This document shows positions 1 through 12,620 of a stretch of DNA of 64,000 nucleotides, in pieces (position 1 is the stretch's first letter; every line of letters begins with the position of its first letter). A program made the translations under genes and the position numbers. Origin of the DNA: Rhytidiadelphus loreus (Eukaryota; Streptophyta; Bryopsida; Hypnales; Hylocomiaceae); NCBI GenBank assembly GCA_947034895.1, contig OX344763.1:75969093-76033092 (forward strand), given 5' to 3'. A model generated the notes under the pieces. It did no database searches. It had not been told where the DNA came from and saw only the letters and a program-made list of their open reading frames with translations.

Positions 1-1
1 T

Positions 2-1088
2 CACAGTGACCAACAATTGCCCCCATTCGGTTCCGGCGGGGAGCACTTTGACGCCCACTTTCTTGCCCGTGCGCAAGGTGTGAGACAAATGGGGCATGTG
101 GTCGGCCCTTGCCTCCAATAATGAGCGGAAAGTCTCGATGGCTTGTACAGTTGCATCCCTAGCCTTTGTATGGTAGTGGTTTCCGTGCGGAGCGCCTCTG
201 ACGCCGACCTTGGCCTTGGCTTTGTACCTCTCGAACGTGCGGCGAGTAATGTTGTGCACAACCCTCCAGGCATGCAGACAGATGTCTATGCCTTCTACGG
301 TGACCATTTTCCTCCTTCCGCTTCCCCATGCTTCGTGCAGCGCCCTGTGTACGTCCAAATTCTGGGTGCTCCTGATTTGAAATGACTGCATGTGCATTTC
401 TGTCCGCAGCGCGCGAATGGTGGAAGGAGAGAATTTGCGAGTGCATTCCTTGTCGCAACAAAGTTGCGCGTAGACCTCGGCGATGGACTCATGTGATAGC
501 ATCTTGGTCCTTTTGTTCAATGTTGCGGCAGCTCGAGTTCTCCTGTCATAGCGATATTGTCGTCCGCCCGTTCTCTTCCGGTTTCCTTGCAATTCTTCCT
601 CGATAGCCCGTCGTTTGCGAGCGTGATCATAAACACTGACATACCCGTGTTCACCGTGATAAAAGATGCGTCGCATAGGCCATCGCAAGCACATGTCGCT
701 GACGCTGTGGTCCCCATTGAGGACCTCGAGCACAACAATGCCGACGTCATCCACGCCCAGCCTGCTATTACCATCAATGCATGCGTTTGGACTGGCATTG
801 ATGATGATGACTTCTGCAAAATCGGTGCCGTCGGCGTGCCTCGCGAGCAGTGCTTTGCCAGACCATGCGTCCCGACCAATGCCCTCACAATCCGGAATGG
901 GAGTGGCGTCCACATTTGCCTGGGCAAGTGCCTCCAAGTCGACGTCTTCCTCTTCACATTCTTGGAACCCCTACGCATGCCGCGGTCAAGAATCAACTTG
1001 GGACGCGGAGCAGAATGCCGAGAGGTGACGCAGGGTCGATGAGTAAGTGGGGTACCTTGTCGCCGTCGGATTCGCTGCCAGAAGCCAT
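2..1088 (-). CDS. Spliced transposon-type protein, 5' complete, runs off the left edge
   Basis: The start codon is at 1088-1086. Exon 1 is 1088-1056 and encodes MASGSESDGDK. A GT-AG intron of 85 bp (1055-971) follows, and exon 2 runs open from 970 to the window edge, giving about 334 residues without a stop. The joined frame is phase 0. The N-terminus is acidic (FQECEEEDVDLEALAQ). Further on come a basic stretch (RKRTGGRQYRYDRRTRAAA), a Cys-containing segment (LCCDKECTRKFSPSTIRALR), ICLHAWRVVHNITRRTFERY, and APHGNHYHTKARDATVQAIE. The CC-C-FS, ICLHAW, HGN and R-T-AI pattern resembles a family of uncharacterised transposon-encoded proteins found in animals and algae, as far as I recall. No catalytic core is visible because the gene is cut by the edge. 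It is the least damaged gene in the window. The palindromes at 1204 and 1341 lie just upstream of its start. Family assignment is tentative; the coding frame and intron are well supported. Confidence 0.7.
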
Positions 1089-1203
1089 ATTGGCCCTTCG
1101 GAAGTTGTTTCCGGAAACGAAGTCTCCCACTCCACGGAGGGCCCGCACGAGAGCTCCGTAAGTTGTCGCAGGAAGTGGTAAATGCTTCCCCGACGAATTC
1201 GAT

Positions 1204-1990
1204 CCGACCGCGCGGTCTGGAAGACAGGATATGCAAATCATTCAGACATCCCGTGTGCATGCATGACATGATACTCATCCGACGGACTGCAACCTTTGTC
1301 TTGAAAATGTCATTCCTAATTGCCAAGTGCTCTCCAGGATCAGACCGCGCGGTCTGTTCGTGAGGAGCCACGGGAAGACCACTAGAGCAGGAGATGAACT
1401 TACGGCAACCGGTACTAGTCAGAATTCGACGGCGTCGAACTCACTGCCAGCCTCCATACTTGCATAGGACGATATCTTCGGCAGTGAACGTGTCGTTCGT
1501 TTAGACCACGCGGCCTAATTCGAGAGGTCTGTGGATTCATAGAAATAAGACCATGCATGTTTCGGAATCCGATGAGCGGAACCTCCCGGAGAAGTAACTT
1601 GCTCGGAACATTTTAGACCGCGCGGTCTGAACTGTTGTCCGAACTACTCGGATCCAGTCCTTCCAAGTAGAGGTAACATGGAGCATTTCAGAGCGCACGG
1701 TCTGGAATGAGAATCCAGAATTTTGACAAATGCTGTACGAGCAGGAAACAGTTGTCATCGCTTGGACATAAATGAAAATCCGATGTTGGAACACGAGGTG
1801 AGGTATCAAACATTTCAGACCGCGCGGTCTGAAATGTGAAATCCGATGGATCTCCAAAATGGACTCTCCGTTGTCGGATTTCTGAATACGGTCGAAAAAC
1901 ATTTCAGACCGTGCGGTCTGGAATGAGTGGGGGGTGAAGTATCCGGATATCAAATCCTCCGTCTCAAAACGTTTCAGACCGCGCGGTCAA
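1204..1990. repeat. Palindrome cluster, 8 copies
   Basis: Copies of the 20-bp palindrome TTCAGACCGCGCGGTCTGAA or variants lie at 1204-1220, 1341-1356, 1501-1518, 1612-1632, 1684-1709, 1810-1837, 1900-1925 and 1971-1990. The copy at 1810-1837 is a perfect 28-bp palindrome whose arms begin ACATTTCAG and end CTGAAATGT. DNA between the copies is not obviously repeated. The cluster starts 116 bp upstream of the start codon of the minus-strand gene at the left edge, so a promoter role is possible but not shown. Confidence 0.9.
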
Positions 1991-3584
1991 AAACAAGAAG
2001 GCCTCACTCGTAAGGTGACTTCCAACCTCAATGTGTTCACACCGTGCAACGTGAATAAGTCGGTGTACAGACGTACCTAATAAAACGGAGCATCTAGGTA
2101 ACTAATGTGCAGTCAGGGAGGTAACACAAATGACGATGAACTGTTGTCCAGAATGCCAACCAATCGAAAGGCAATTCCACAGGGGAAGAGTGGATAATAT
2201 AACAATGACAGCCAAACACAATTGATATTCTAGAAATCCAGAATGGTATTCCTAGTTGCAATGCCGGTATTCCAATGTAATGGCACCACATTCCATTAAA
2301 ATGGCACTGAATTCGCGAGAAAATAACACTACATTCCGGATAAATGACAAGCTTGCCGCCATTCTCGCAAAATGGACCCAGTGAGCAGAATTGAACAACC
2401 GATCACAATTCTTGAAATCGGGGTACCCCCGAAACTGAATGAGGTAAGCCACAAATTAAATGCATGCACGCGGAGAATGACTTACATTTGCAATGGACAA
2501 TATAACATTGAATGAAATGAAATCGAGCATTCATTTGGCATTGACAGCAGATCAAACATCCATGAAATTGCAAGTACTTGATTTGAATTCGGAAAACACC
2601 TTTGCATCCATCTCATCCGAAATCAGTAGGATTCGATGAGGCCGAGCCTTCCATTCCGACCACGCAAGTCACACTACGCAAAGGAACGAACCCTACATTC
2701 TCCGACTAGGAAGCGAAATCAAACACGGAGACGTCTTCGTACCTGAAAGGGAGGGGGTCCGACGTGATCTTCCGACTCAAGGCGCCGACGAGTGGCAACG
2801 CAGCGACTCACGAGCGGCAGCGCAGCGATCCAAAATTCGCCCCAAACGCGTGTCTACGGAGCTCACGCGAGAACGACGACGGGAGGAAGACATGCAGCGA
2901 CGGAGCCCGCGGGAGAACGGCGACGGGAGGGAGACATGCGGCAGACGAAGCCGGCGACCTAGAGTGCTAGACTTCCTTCATTTAATGCGCCCGGCGGCCA
3001 GCACATAAAAGCCCGTGGGGCCCACTTGGAAGCCCGTTCGTTGTGTACCTTTTTCCACCTAAGTATGCTGCAGGTAGGTGATGACGTAGAATTCGGAATT
3101 TCCGAATGATAAAAAAAGATGTCACTTGGTGATAAGCAAATCAAATAACACAAGAAGAACAAAGTTCACATTATGAAAAAATAAACATGTGCGCAAACAT
3201 TGACATATACATCATATATATTGTGACCACACTTTATACTCTAATTTCAATTTCAGTTTGGGAGTATTAGTTCTGAATTGTCGAATGGAGGGAAGAGGGG
3301 GAAAAAATAGAATAATCCTATTCCGATTTGCTTCATTTCCGAGGCATTCAAAACTGGATCGGGCAAGAAAAATTAAAGAAGGATCACAATTAAAGGGAGA
3401 ATTGAACCCGACCATGCATAGACTTGTTCTAAATTGGATTTGAACTATGTGAACCCCAACGGGGACCTGGTTCGACGACCGATTCGAACAATGTCCACTG
3501 GGATATTGGAACAACTGCATTCAGAACTCAGTCACGAAAGTCATTTCCCAAAAACATGCTCACAAAACCAGAAAGTGAACATTC
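1991..3584. other. Intergenic, no gene recognised
   Basis: No convincing coding exon is visible. A short GC-rich stretch (2760-2970) contains a locally duplicated motif built on GAGAACGACGACGGGAGG and could be read as a 68-residue Arg-rich frame, but its composition comes from the repeat and it resembles no family. The rest is AT-richer single-copy-looking DNA. Confidence 0.5.
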
Positions 3585-3775
3585 ACAATTCAGACCGCGC
3601 GGTCTGAACTGTGAAAACGGCAGAACTTGAGAAATTCCTGCACGACAGGGACTGGACATCTTCACAGGAATCCAGTCATAGAAATTTGTCATCCTCCAAA
3701 CGAGGCCTTCTGCCTGACCTCGGAGTGTCCTTTCATATCGACAGGTTTGCATTTCAGACCCCGCGGTCTCAAATG
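3585..3775. repeat. Palindrome pair
   Basis: There are two copies, at 3585-3612 and 3750-3775. In the first, the arms extend to ACA...TGT, 28 bp in all with one mismatch. In the second, the core is CCCCGCGG instead of CCGCGCGG, and the outer CATTT/AAATG bases still pair. Confidence 0.9.
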
Positions 3776-4206
3776 TGAAAGTCACGGACCTCGCGGAAAT
3801 CGAACGAGGTGAAGGTGTACTGAAATTCAATCTAATAGGCACTCTACATGTCATTGAATAATCACGAATCAGAATTACGAACTCAAATAGAAAGGGAATG
3901 ATACCTTTGGAAGCTCCAAGGGGAACAATAATTTGATTTCATGTAAATTATTGAAAAAACACGACACCAAAGGCAATGCAATGCATTCAATTTCATTTCA
4001 AAGAAAATTTCTTTGAAAGTCAGGAATTAGTCAGAGTGGGATGGAACAAGAATTACTAATAGTACAACACATTCATTTGTCCATCAAGCTCTGTCAATGG
4101 CTCGGGCTTCAAAATAGGAGGGAAGCGACAAATACAAGAGAATCATGGGACGTATAGTAGGGTCATCTACAGAAAACTCGTGTGATACTCTCCCATTTAA
4201 TATAGT

Positions 4207-6869
4207 TTAAGGGAAACTCGTGTAAGTGGCGGCGCATTGCAAACGGATGCAAGCCTTGTACCTTCGAGGATACTTCACTTGGGATTCTCGGGCGAACTTC
4301 AAGGCGGCGTCCAAAGTAGTTGGGCGCAACAAGGTAGCGGCGTTCATTTCAACTTGCGCTGCATTTCGCAACATCGACACAAGGGAGGTGGACGGCCGGG
4401 TGGGAAGAAGGCGGCACAAACTCAAGCACGGAGGATGGTGGAAAGAAGGCGAACATCCAAACGTGGAAGAGGAGGGCAGTTTCGCGACACTCTTCACAAG
4501 GTAAAACATATTTCAATTGTTTCCATTCTTGCTTTCTTGGGATTGCGCTAGTCAAAACCGATCAACTCAAGAAATGGACATTGTCAATGGATTGATTTCA
4601 GTCAAGATGACACGCAAATGCATGCAAGTCTCAAGAGTTCTATTTCCATCCACTGCACGATGTCATAAAGAACATGTTTTCGGTTTAGGAATTATAGGAG
4701 TCACAGACTACGCAAAGAGAGAATGCTTTTTTCTAGTACGCGCTTTCATGGAGCCTATTGTAGGAAATAAATAATACACTTCATGTTTCACTCGCTGCTT
4801 AGTAACTACGTGACTGTATGGTCAATTTCGTTAAACTTTGAACTTTGAACTTTGTAGATGTCAATGGATCACGGCTCCGCTCCCTACTAACTTGCAATGC
4901 TTGTCATTTCCGAAGTGGGATTCAAAAGGTACCTCCCTTGGCTCCAAATTGCACAACTAAAGTATACAAGTTTCTTGGATTTGGGGGTAGGTGCACATTC
5001 GACGAGGCTCAATGGCAGACTCACGTTTCAGCAAGTGCTCCCACAACCTCAAAACTATACTTGACCATCAAAACTTCGGGTACGTTGAACTGACTTCAAG
5101 TTGTTGCTTTCCGAGCATTGTGTTCATTGAAAGCCATCACGGCCATTATGATAATCCCATTCGACTGGCGAGGTTTAGCAACCAGGTTTCGCAAATCTAC
5201 AAGTTTCTGCAGATCAGACCGCGCGGTCCAAAATCCACAACTGTCCTAGATTTCGGAAAACTGGATCACAAGTGGATGGAAGAAAGTTACAATTCACACG
5301 GACGGGATTGTCACACTTCAGACCGCGCGGTCTGAAGTTAGTCGAAGTCCACGACTTAGGAAATCCAAGACGCTGTAGGGCCTGTCAGTCACTTTTACGA
5401 TTCTCCCATAGTCCTAGATTTAGGAAAACAAGATGACATGCTTCCTAGAAGTCCGAAAACTAAAATTGACACGAACGGGACTTCCGGACTTCAGACCGCG
5501 CGGTCTGGAGTCCGAGACTGCGGAATTCCATGACGATAGTGACCTTCCCTTCGTCGCTTCACGCCAACTGTCGAAGATTTGAGAAAGCTGTCCAATAGTA
5601 GAAAATTTCAATGACGCAACCTCCACAGTTCAGACCGCGCGGTCTGAACTCGGTACAACTCACTCAGGAAGCCGGACACTTCGAAATGCGGTCTTCGGAA
5701 ATGGTCCACAAAAACCCGCCATTTTCACGAAATTAAAGTAGAATCTGATGCTCGTGTGCTTGCCCATGTATTCTGGAAATGACCATTACTGCTGACATCA
5801 ATCTTTGCGAATTCCAATTGGAATGATTTCCCAAACAGAGCTCAAGATTTCTGGCAAGGATACAAACTGTACTGCTTTGCCCATTATTCTCACTGTGATA
5901 CATCCAAGGGGCTGTTCCAAGACAGCAAGATGGGTGAGTGCTATATGGACCATGTTGGGCTTCGTGCATTTGTATGCTGCATTCAATTCAAATCATTTAT
6001 TTTTTAGATGGCGCGCTCGTGAATACCACTTCGGACAACATTGATGGCTTCCTTTCTGTAGGTCAAGTTATGTGTGCGTTGCAAAACACAATGGAAGTGG
6101 CATGGGGTGCACTATTTGATGTAGCGATTCGGGATGTGTGGGTCATGATGGAGGAGTATGTCCACATCCGCCATGGCAAGGACTGCAAGAACCTCAGGTG
6201 ACCACTCCATGTCAATCATGTCAGACCCCATTTGGAGCAACAAGTAGTACAGTGGGTTTGTACCATGCAATCATGTTCTTCACTTCACAATTTCTTTCGT
6301 CCTAATCATGCTCAACTGGGGGCTGCGGTGTGACATACAGAGCTCTCATGGAAGAATTCGACAATGCCAACAAGCTATCAACCTCCGAGAATGGTTCCTT
6401 ATTACTACAACTCATTCAGGTTAGTAGTAAACGCTCGTCCCTACCTACGAATAGCATCTACGAGGAGATAGACAAAGATTAATATGTCCAATGCTACCTT
6501 GTCATCGAAGGGACTCCACTCTCAAATCCATGTCAAACTTTGGAAGGGACACAACAATCTTCAACCACTTGGGAAGAAGTCATCCATGATATGCAATGAT
6601 GTCGGTTAAGTTGGTAAACGAATGTTCTAAATTCATCGAGGTTCAATTGCCAAGTACCTGATACCAATATTGACTTATTGGAATACGTGTTTCCACCACT
6701 ATTCTCTCAGGATGATGAGCACGGAACTGAACATCTCCACAGAGAATCGCAAGCCGTTCATGTCGACCTAGATATTTTTGAGCAAGTGCGGGCTCGGCTG
6801 AATCAAGCACAAGTGAATCTGGCAAACCTCTCGCCTCAACCTCACGGGGCTCGACGTCGCAACCGCTGA
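4207..6869 (+). pseudogene. Possible eroded spliced gene, function unknown
   Basis: Several short stretches look exon-like, but no complete model can be built. At 4226-4504 a 92-codon open stretch has Lys/Arg/Gly-rich composition, and a donor-like AAG|GTAAAA lies at its end. At 6009-6198 a frame flanked by TTTTTTAG and CAG|GTGACC encodes DGALVNTTSDNIDGFLSVGQ and continues through WGALFDVAIRDVWVMMEEY. At 6678-6869 a 63-codon frame ends in HGARRRNR before a TGA. The pieces are on one strand and might belong together, but phase continuity was not established. Palindromes at 5213-5650 sit between the pieces, where introns would be. No family was recognised. An alternative is that only some of these segments were ever coding. 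Confidence 0.25.
5213..5650. repeat. Palindrome cluster, 4 copies with self-matching flanks
   Basis: Copies lie at 5213-5230, 5315-5338, 5485-5514 and 5627-5650. The copy at 5315 is perfect over 24 bp with outer bases ACTTC/GAAGT. The copy at 5627 is also perfect over 24 bp but with AGTTC/GAACT. The copy at 5485 pairs over 30 bp (CGGACT/AGTCCG) with one mismatch. The outer bases therefore differ between copies but agree within each copy. Confidence 0.9.
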
Positions 6870-6899
6870 TCGCACTTTTTTGCGGGCTCACTGTATCTA

Positions 6900-9800
6900 T
6901 GAGGAATCAGCTCTTGCTGAGTAGCATTGCATGGGGAACAGGTTTTATAGAAAAAAGACATTGCCCTTGTTATATTGCTTCATATTCCGTTCGTAGTCTC
7001 TTGTTTTCCTAGAACGAAAGATGTATGCTGTGAATTCCTACTCATGGCAATCATCTATACTGCTTGGTTTTTCACTTCTGGCTTCCAATCCAGATCCTTC
7101 CAATGTCAGTTATTTTGGGACTTTATGAATATAAGATTTGTTATGGTGGTCTATATTTGCATCCGGGGTTTCAACTACCTAGGGGGGGTGGCTCTCATAT
7201 TTCAATACTTAGAATGGGTTGCCTCCGAATGATCCAAAAAAACAAGCCTCTAACTACACACAGTCATTCATTCAGCAACGTTGAATCCTGAGTTTCTTTA
7301 AGCTTTAGAATTTTCAAATAATTCTACCTTTTCTTCAGCAATAGTATTGGACTTACAGATGGTGTGTTTCAACAAGCCTCTCAATGAATTGGTCTAATTA
7401 TATACGAATACAAAGAAATGGCAACTTCAACAAATGTGAGCATATTAGCACCGATCTTCTCAAGCCATAGTTGGGCGGGCCGCAAATGCTCTACATCTAT
7501 ATTTTCCACTTACTAGGATATCTCATAGAATAAATGTCTACTTTTTCATTGGAAATTCAACACATTTTATGTTGTATATTTCATATAATTATGCTTCTTT
7601 GTTATATCTCGTTTCCATGGAACTCATCATAGAGTGAAACTCTCAATCATTTTGTAGTATTGGAACAGTCATGTTACATCGAATTTGTAAATAATCCAAG
7701 TTAGATAATGCTGGAGTTCACTTGCAACTCCGGGAAAACTTCAACTTCATAAGTCTGAAATATAACACTCAGTTTCTCAAGTTGTGAGTGAGCTTTAGAG
7801 AAGGTACAGTAAGCTCTGAACTTCACGCACAAAGGTGAGCAAGAAACTTGCATTTAAAAAGCATCGGATGAGACATCTTGCTATGAGATACATGATCAAG
7901 TTCATATGTGTGAGAATCATTTAAAAAGCCATGATTTTTTAAATGACAATTGAGTTTGATCATTGAGTGATTGACCTTAGGTGTACCTATTTTTTTTTTT
8001 TTTTGGGTAGTATATATGCTATTCGAAATGTCATGGTTATGAATCAATTGTTTCATTTTCACATAATTAGAAGCAAAATGAACAAGATTTTTGATATAGG
8101 GTGATTGCAAGAAACACTTCACGTTTTTTTGGTCCCCTGAACCTTAGATAGCTGGTTTTTTGCTCATAACTTTTGCATTGTGTGTCCATCTTCTATGAAA
8201 CTTGAAATGAAGGTACATGTGGTAGTTTCAGATGTTGAGTACTTTTTAAGGCTTTTTTTTATAGTTATTCTACTATTTTTAAATTGCCCCCGATTGGATG
8301 TCTACCGTGGCCATTTTGAAGGGTTTTAGCACTATTTTCCACCCAAAAATACGAATTTGAAGCTCAAAATTGGTATACTAGAACTTCTACTAGAGTTACA
8401 CAACCTTACCAAAGATTTTCTAAAAATAGATAATTTTCCATCTGCCACATGTGCTCAAAGTGCACTACCTTTGCGCAAGTGTAGAGAACACAATTTTATT
8501 TTTCCAATAGTGAAAATTGGTGAAAAGGAGTATCTATAAGTTAGAAAAAATAGATTTTTTTTTTAATTTTTTTAATTTTTTTACTGTTTCTTAAGAATTA
8601 AATTTCAAACTGTCTATTTTCTTGCATTTTTCAACCCTCTTTGACCGTGCATAACTCTTAGAGAATAAAAAATTTAGGTCTGAATTTTTGCACATACCAT
8701 TTTTTTAATGCTGTACACATTATCCATATTTTGTGTACCATTTTCAAAGTACCTAGTTCGAACCACAAAAGTGACATCTAGGACAGGTATAGATTTCAAC
8801 AATCTTGAATTTATATAGATTTCAGAAATCTAGGATCTCTATAGATTTCAAGCGGTGTATTTTGAACTACAGAAGTGCCATCTATGACTCATGTAGATTT
8901 CAGACATTTAAAAATGATGAAGTTCTAAAAAATCTAGGTGCGAATCTAGGACATTTGAACATTTTAGACTACCCGGTCGAAATTGAAAAAATTGCCAAAG
9001 TCAGCGGTGCTAGTTTGTGAGCCTGCGAGCATGATGAGATTTCAAGCGGTGAGCAAGATTGTGCGAGCGTTAAGTTCAAAAATTTAAAGAAGTACTAAAA
9101 AATTAAGAATATTGCTAAAAATAAAAATCCATCTGAAATTTTTGATCAAAATCTTCTATTTTTAGTGGATTATCGTATCTATTACTATAGACCTATTGCC
9201 GTGAACCTATTACCGTGGTTTTGTAGAATTCAAATGAAAATCAAAATTTCCAATGTTTCTTAAAATATTAGAAGTAGAAATTATAACAATCATGAACTCA
9301 ATTGATGTGAAAGATGAATGGAGATGGAAATAAGTTCATATAGAATAATGATTGATTACGATCTTATAGCAACAAGGGTCCTCTTAGGATTGAATGGTTG
9401 ATGGGAGGGTACTAATAATTTTCTCTTAATGCACTGTTGTTAGACTTGTTTCGATTTTAGAAAAAAAACATGGTTGATAATAATTATTTTTATATCTAAT
9501 GATCTTTATCACATTGAATTTTATTTTCGTTGAACATTGTCTTATAGCATCATGGATCTTCTCCAAGTCAATGAAAGGGTATCAATACTTCCGTCTTGAT
9601 TTGTAAGTCTGTAGACTTGTTTAGATTTTCGAAACAAAAATTTGTTCATAACAAATAATTCATTATATGTAGAAATAGTTTAGGTGAAGCAAATTTCATT
9701 TTTGTTGGTCACTATTTTGTAGTAGCATGGATCTTCTTAGGGCTGATGGAAGGTATTTGTACGTTTGTCTTAATGAGCGTATAACTGAGCTTGTTCAAAA

Positions 9801-12620
9801 TTTGAAAGAAAATTTTTGGTTTATTGTCGTATGTGCTATTTAAAATATCATGGTTATAAATCAATTGTTTAGCGTTCACATAAAAGCACAATATTCAAAA
9901 TTCCTAGGTGTCAATAATATTTGAGCTACTAACAATGTCATGAACCCCTATAAGGTCTTAGTTAGTATAGATCCATTTTTCAAATCGTCAAGGTGTGATA
10001 TAAATTGCAATTTTTTCTATTCTATGATGGAATCTCATTGTGTGTAGAATTTGTTAATGTAAGAGTCTAAGTCTGTGACGATTTGAAATTATTGTTCCAT
10101 CTTCAAAAGATAGACTAAGTGAAGAAATTAATATCAAATATCAAATATGATTCAAATGTCTACTTCAGCCTACATTTCATTCTTGAAATAGGATTATATA
10201 TCAAATAGGGTATTGGAAAATCTCTTGATTTAAAAAAAATAGGAGATATGAATGCAATGGTGAATAAAATCGAAGAAGAGAAGAAATTAATTTGTGCATC
10301 ATGGTACATTAATAGAATTGTGTAAGTTTCAATTTTCATAAATGAAAGAACAGTGACAAGTTTAGAGAGCAAGCCATGTTGCATTCTTTGATATCCCAAA
10401 TAGACTCACATAATTGTTGTGAAGTGTAGGAGGAACAACAACTTGGCCAGGTGCAATTTCGGACACAATTTCAGATGTTGGAAATTGAGAAGAGTTGGTA
10501 CATTGATCTAAGTTAAAATACCTCCACTTCTAGAATAGCAACAACGAAACACAATAATTCAAACAAACAAATCAAGATAACAAAATCCCAAATTTAATAA
10601 ACCATCCTAGTAAGTTCGTTATATTTCTAAGTACCCAGTATTGTGTTTTCAAATTATATATCAAGTATTTTTGGATTTAGTTCACAAGAAATATGATAGT
10701 TGCAAAATTCTAAATTCTTTTTTTTTCGTTTTAGAATGGTGTGTTATGAGTAGAAAAATATGTAACTATTTATGAACAGGATTGAGTACCGATTCTTCAC
10801 GGTCGCATTTTGTGTTCTTTTTATCGCAGACGCTGAAGTGATTATAACATGGTTGCTTGACCATTAAATGGGATTATACAATACATGGAGGAAATGAAGC
10901 TCTAACCCTGCTAGCGCCAAGCATTAGTTGGCGGATGGACAAGTCAGTGGTGTAATATATGCTTTCATTGACCAAATCCCCCAACCTGTTGCTTTATCGG
11001 GGTAAGTACCCAAACACTCAAAGTTTGGGATTTTCTTTTTACATAAAAGCTAGTTATGTACATCCAGTTGTACCGAAAGATGACCAAATGAATTTGATTC
11101 TCCGAAGGATCCCTAGAAGTGCCATATCATTTGAATATTGCGAATAATTGAATAAGTACTTTAGAAATCAAAGTGACCACGTTTTGGTCACTAAGGAAGT
11201 TAACCCTTTAGTGACCGTGGTTGATTTGAGGGGTGGGCCTAGTTTTTCTAGAAACTGAATTTTGTGTCCATTGCAAAGATGCAGTCTTATATCAAACCGT
11301 ACAAGGTGTTTCCATAAGGGAGATTCTTCAACCTAACAAAATATGAAACTCATCCAACGGTACAAATTGCTATAAATGAGGTAGGAGGTTCACAAATCAA
11401 CCAATTCAAGGCTAAAATTGAAATTTGGGAAGTGAAACATTTTTAAATATTTTGTAGTAAATTTCCCTCAACAGACAAGTAGAATAGACATCTAACCGAA
11501 GTCACTTCCTATTTTTTCAAGCTTTGTAAAATTAGTTACAAATTCTTGAAGTTCACAAAAAATGGTCATCAAAACAAAACCCCTTCTAAAATGGGTACAT
11601 TGAAATGTACCTCTAAATCATGTTTGCTTCTAGAGCCTTGCTGGAGTTTGAGTTGCTTTCCTTAATTCTCAAAAATCAATGCCTTAAATGACCCTTTACA
11701 ATTTATGCTACATAAATACCGATGCATAAGTTTATTGTGGACATTTATGAGGTTACAAAGCAACCCTTATGCCTTTTGTATTTTTTGTATTTTGGTTGAA
11801 GATTTCTTGTGTGAGTTGGTAAATACCTCGATCTTCTGAAGTACATTTTAAATGATTGATTAAGAATAAGTAGAACTCCTAATCCTCTCCAATTAAGCAA
11901 ATTCTTCCCCCTTCTAGAACTAAGCATAATATACATGTTGTAATCGTTGATTTAATTTGTAGGCAGTGCACGAGTGCATGTGAGTTGTGAGATTTGAATA
12001 AGAGTTAATGTACATATGGCCTATTTTGAGTATGTTGCCAGTCCCTTTCATGTTTGTCCATCAGTGCCAAGTGCAAATGATCCAAATATTTTGGAAGTTC
12101 ATTTTAGCATTGGAAATCCAATTTTAGAAATGATTGATTATGATTTTGATGTTCCTAATTTTTTTCCATGCCCATCCCAAATCTTTATTTTCTAGGATTG
12201 AGGATTCATAGAAACGTGCCTCAAATATCCTAGAGCTTGTTCAATATTGTACAACTTCCAAGAATTTAGAAAAAAGGGCTTTTGGGTGAATTGATTGAAA
12301 AAACTAGGGTTGATTTAAGGTCTACAATGTGTGTTCTAAGAGCACCCCTCTTCTTCAAACCACCCCTATTTTTAAGTGCAAAATAGAGATGGGGTGATTC
12401 TTCAACGAAGCACTGAGCTTTATCAATTGAATTCATCGCCTGGAGGAAAAATTATTTTTGTATTGCAAGAGTGAATCATTGTCTTAGATTTCCTCACATT
12501 TCTGTACAAGTTGCAAGTGGACGTATTTTGGGAGACCTATGTCTACGAGTACGTGCTTATATCTTCTATCTTTGCTAATTTATAAGTAATTCAAAAACGC
12601 TTAGAAAAATACGAAACTAC
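6900..12620. other. AT-rich gene-poor stretch
   Basis: About 5.7 kb with long A and T runs (for example 15 T around 7990-8004) and stops in all frames. The longest open stretches, about 60-100 codons, are low-complexity Lys/Ile/Leu/Phe translations typical of AT-rich noncoding DNA. None of the GACCGCGCGGTC palindromes occurs here. A compact hairpin cluster at 11165-11225 is listed separately. Confidence 0.6.
11165..11225. repeat. Compact nested hairpins
   Basis: Two overlapping inverted repeats are visible. GTGACC...GGTCAC has a short loop. GGTCACTAAGG pairs with CCTTTAGTGACC across GTTAAC. ACCACG and CGTGGT also lie at the outer ends. This may be a small mobile-element end or remnant; no larger element boundary was found. 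Confidence 0.45.

Noticed and set aside
971..988. TAG and TGA as premature stops in the left-edge gene
   Set aside because: They fall inside an 85-bp GT-AG intron. Joining 1088-1056 to 970 removes both and keeps phase.
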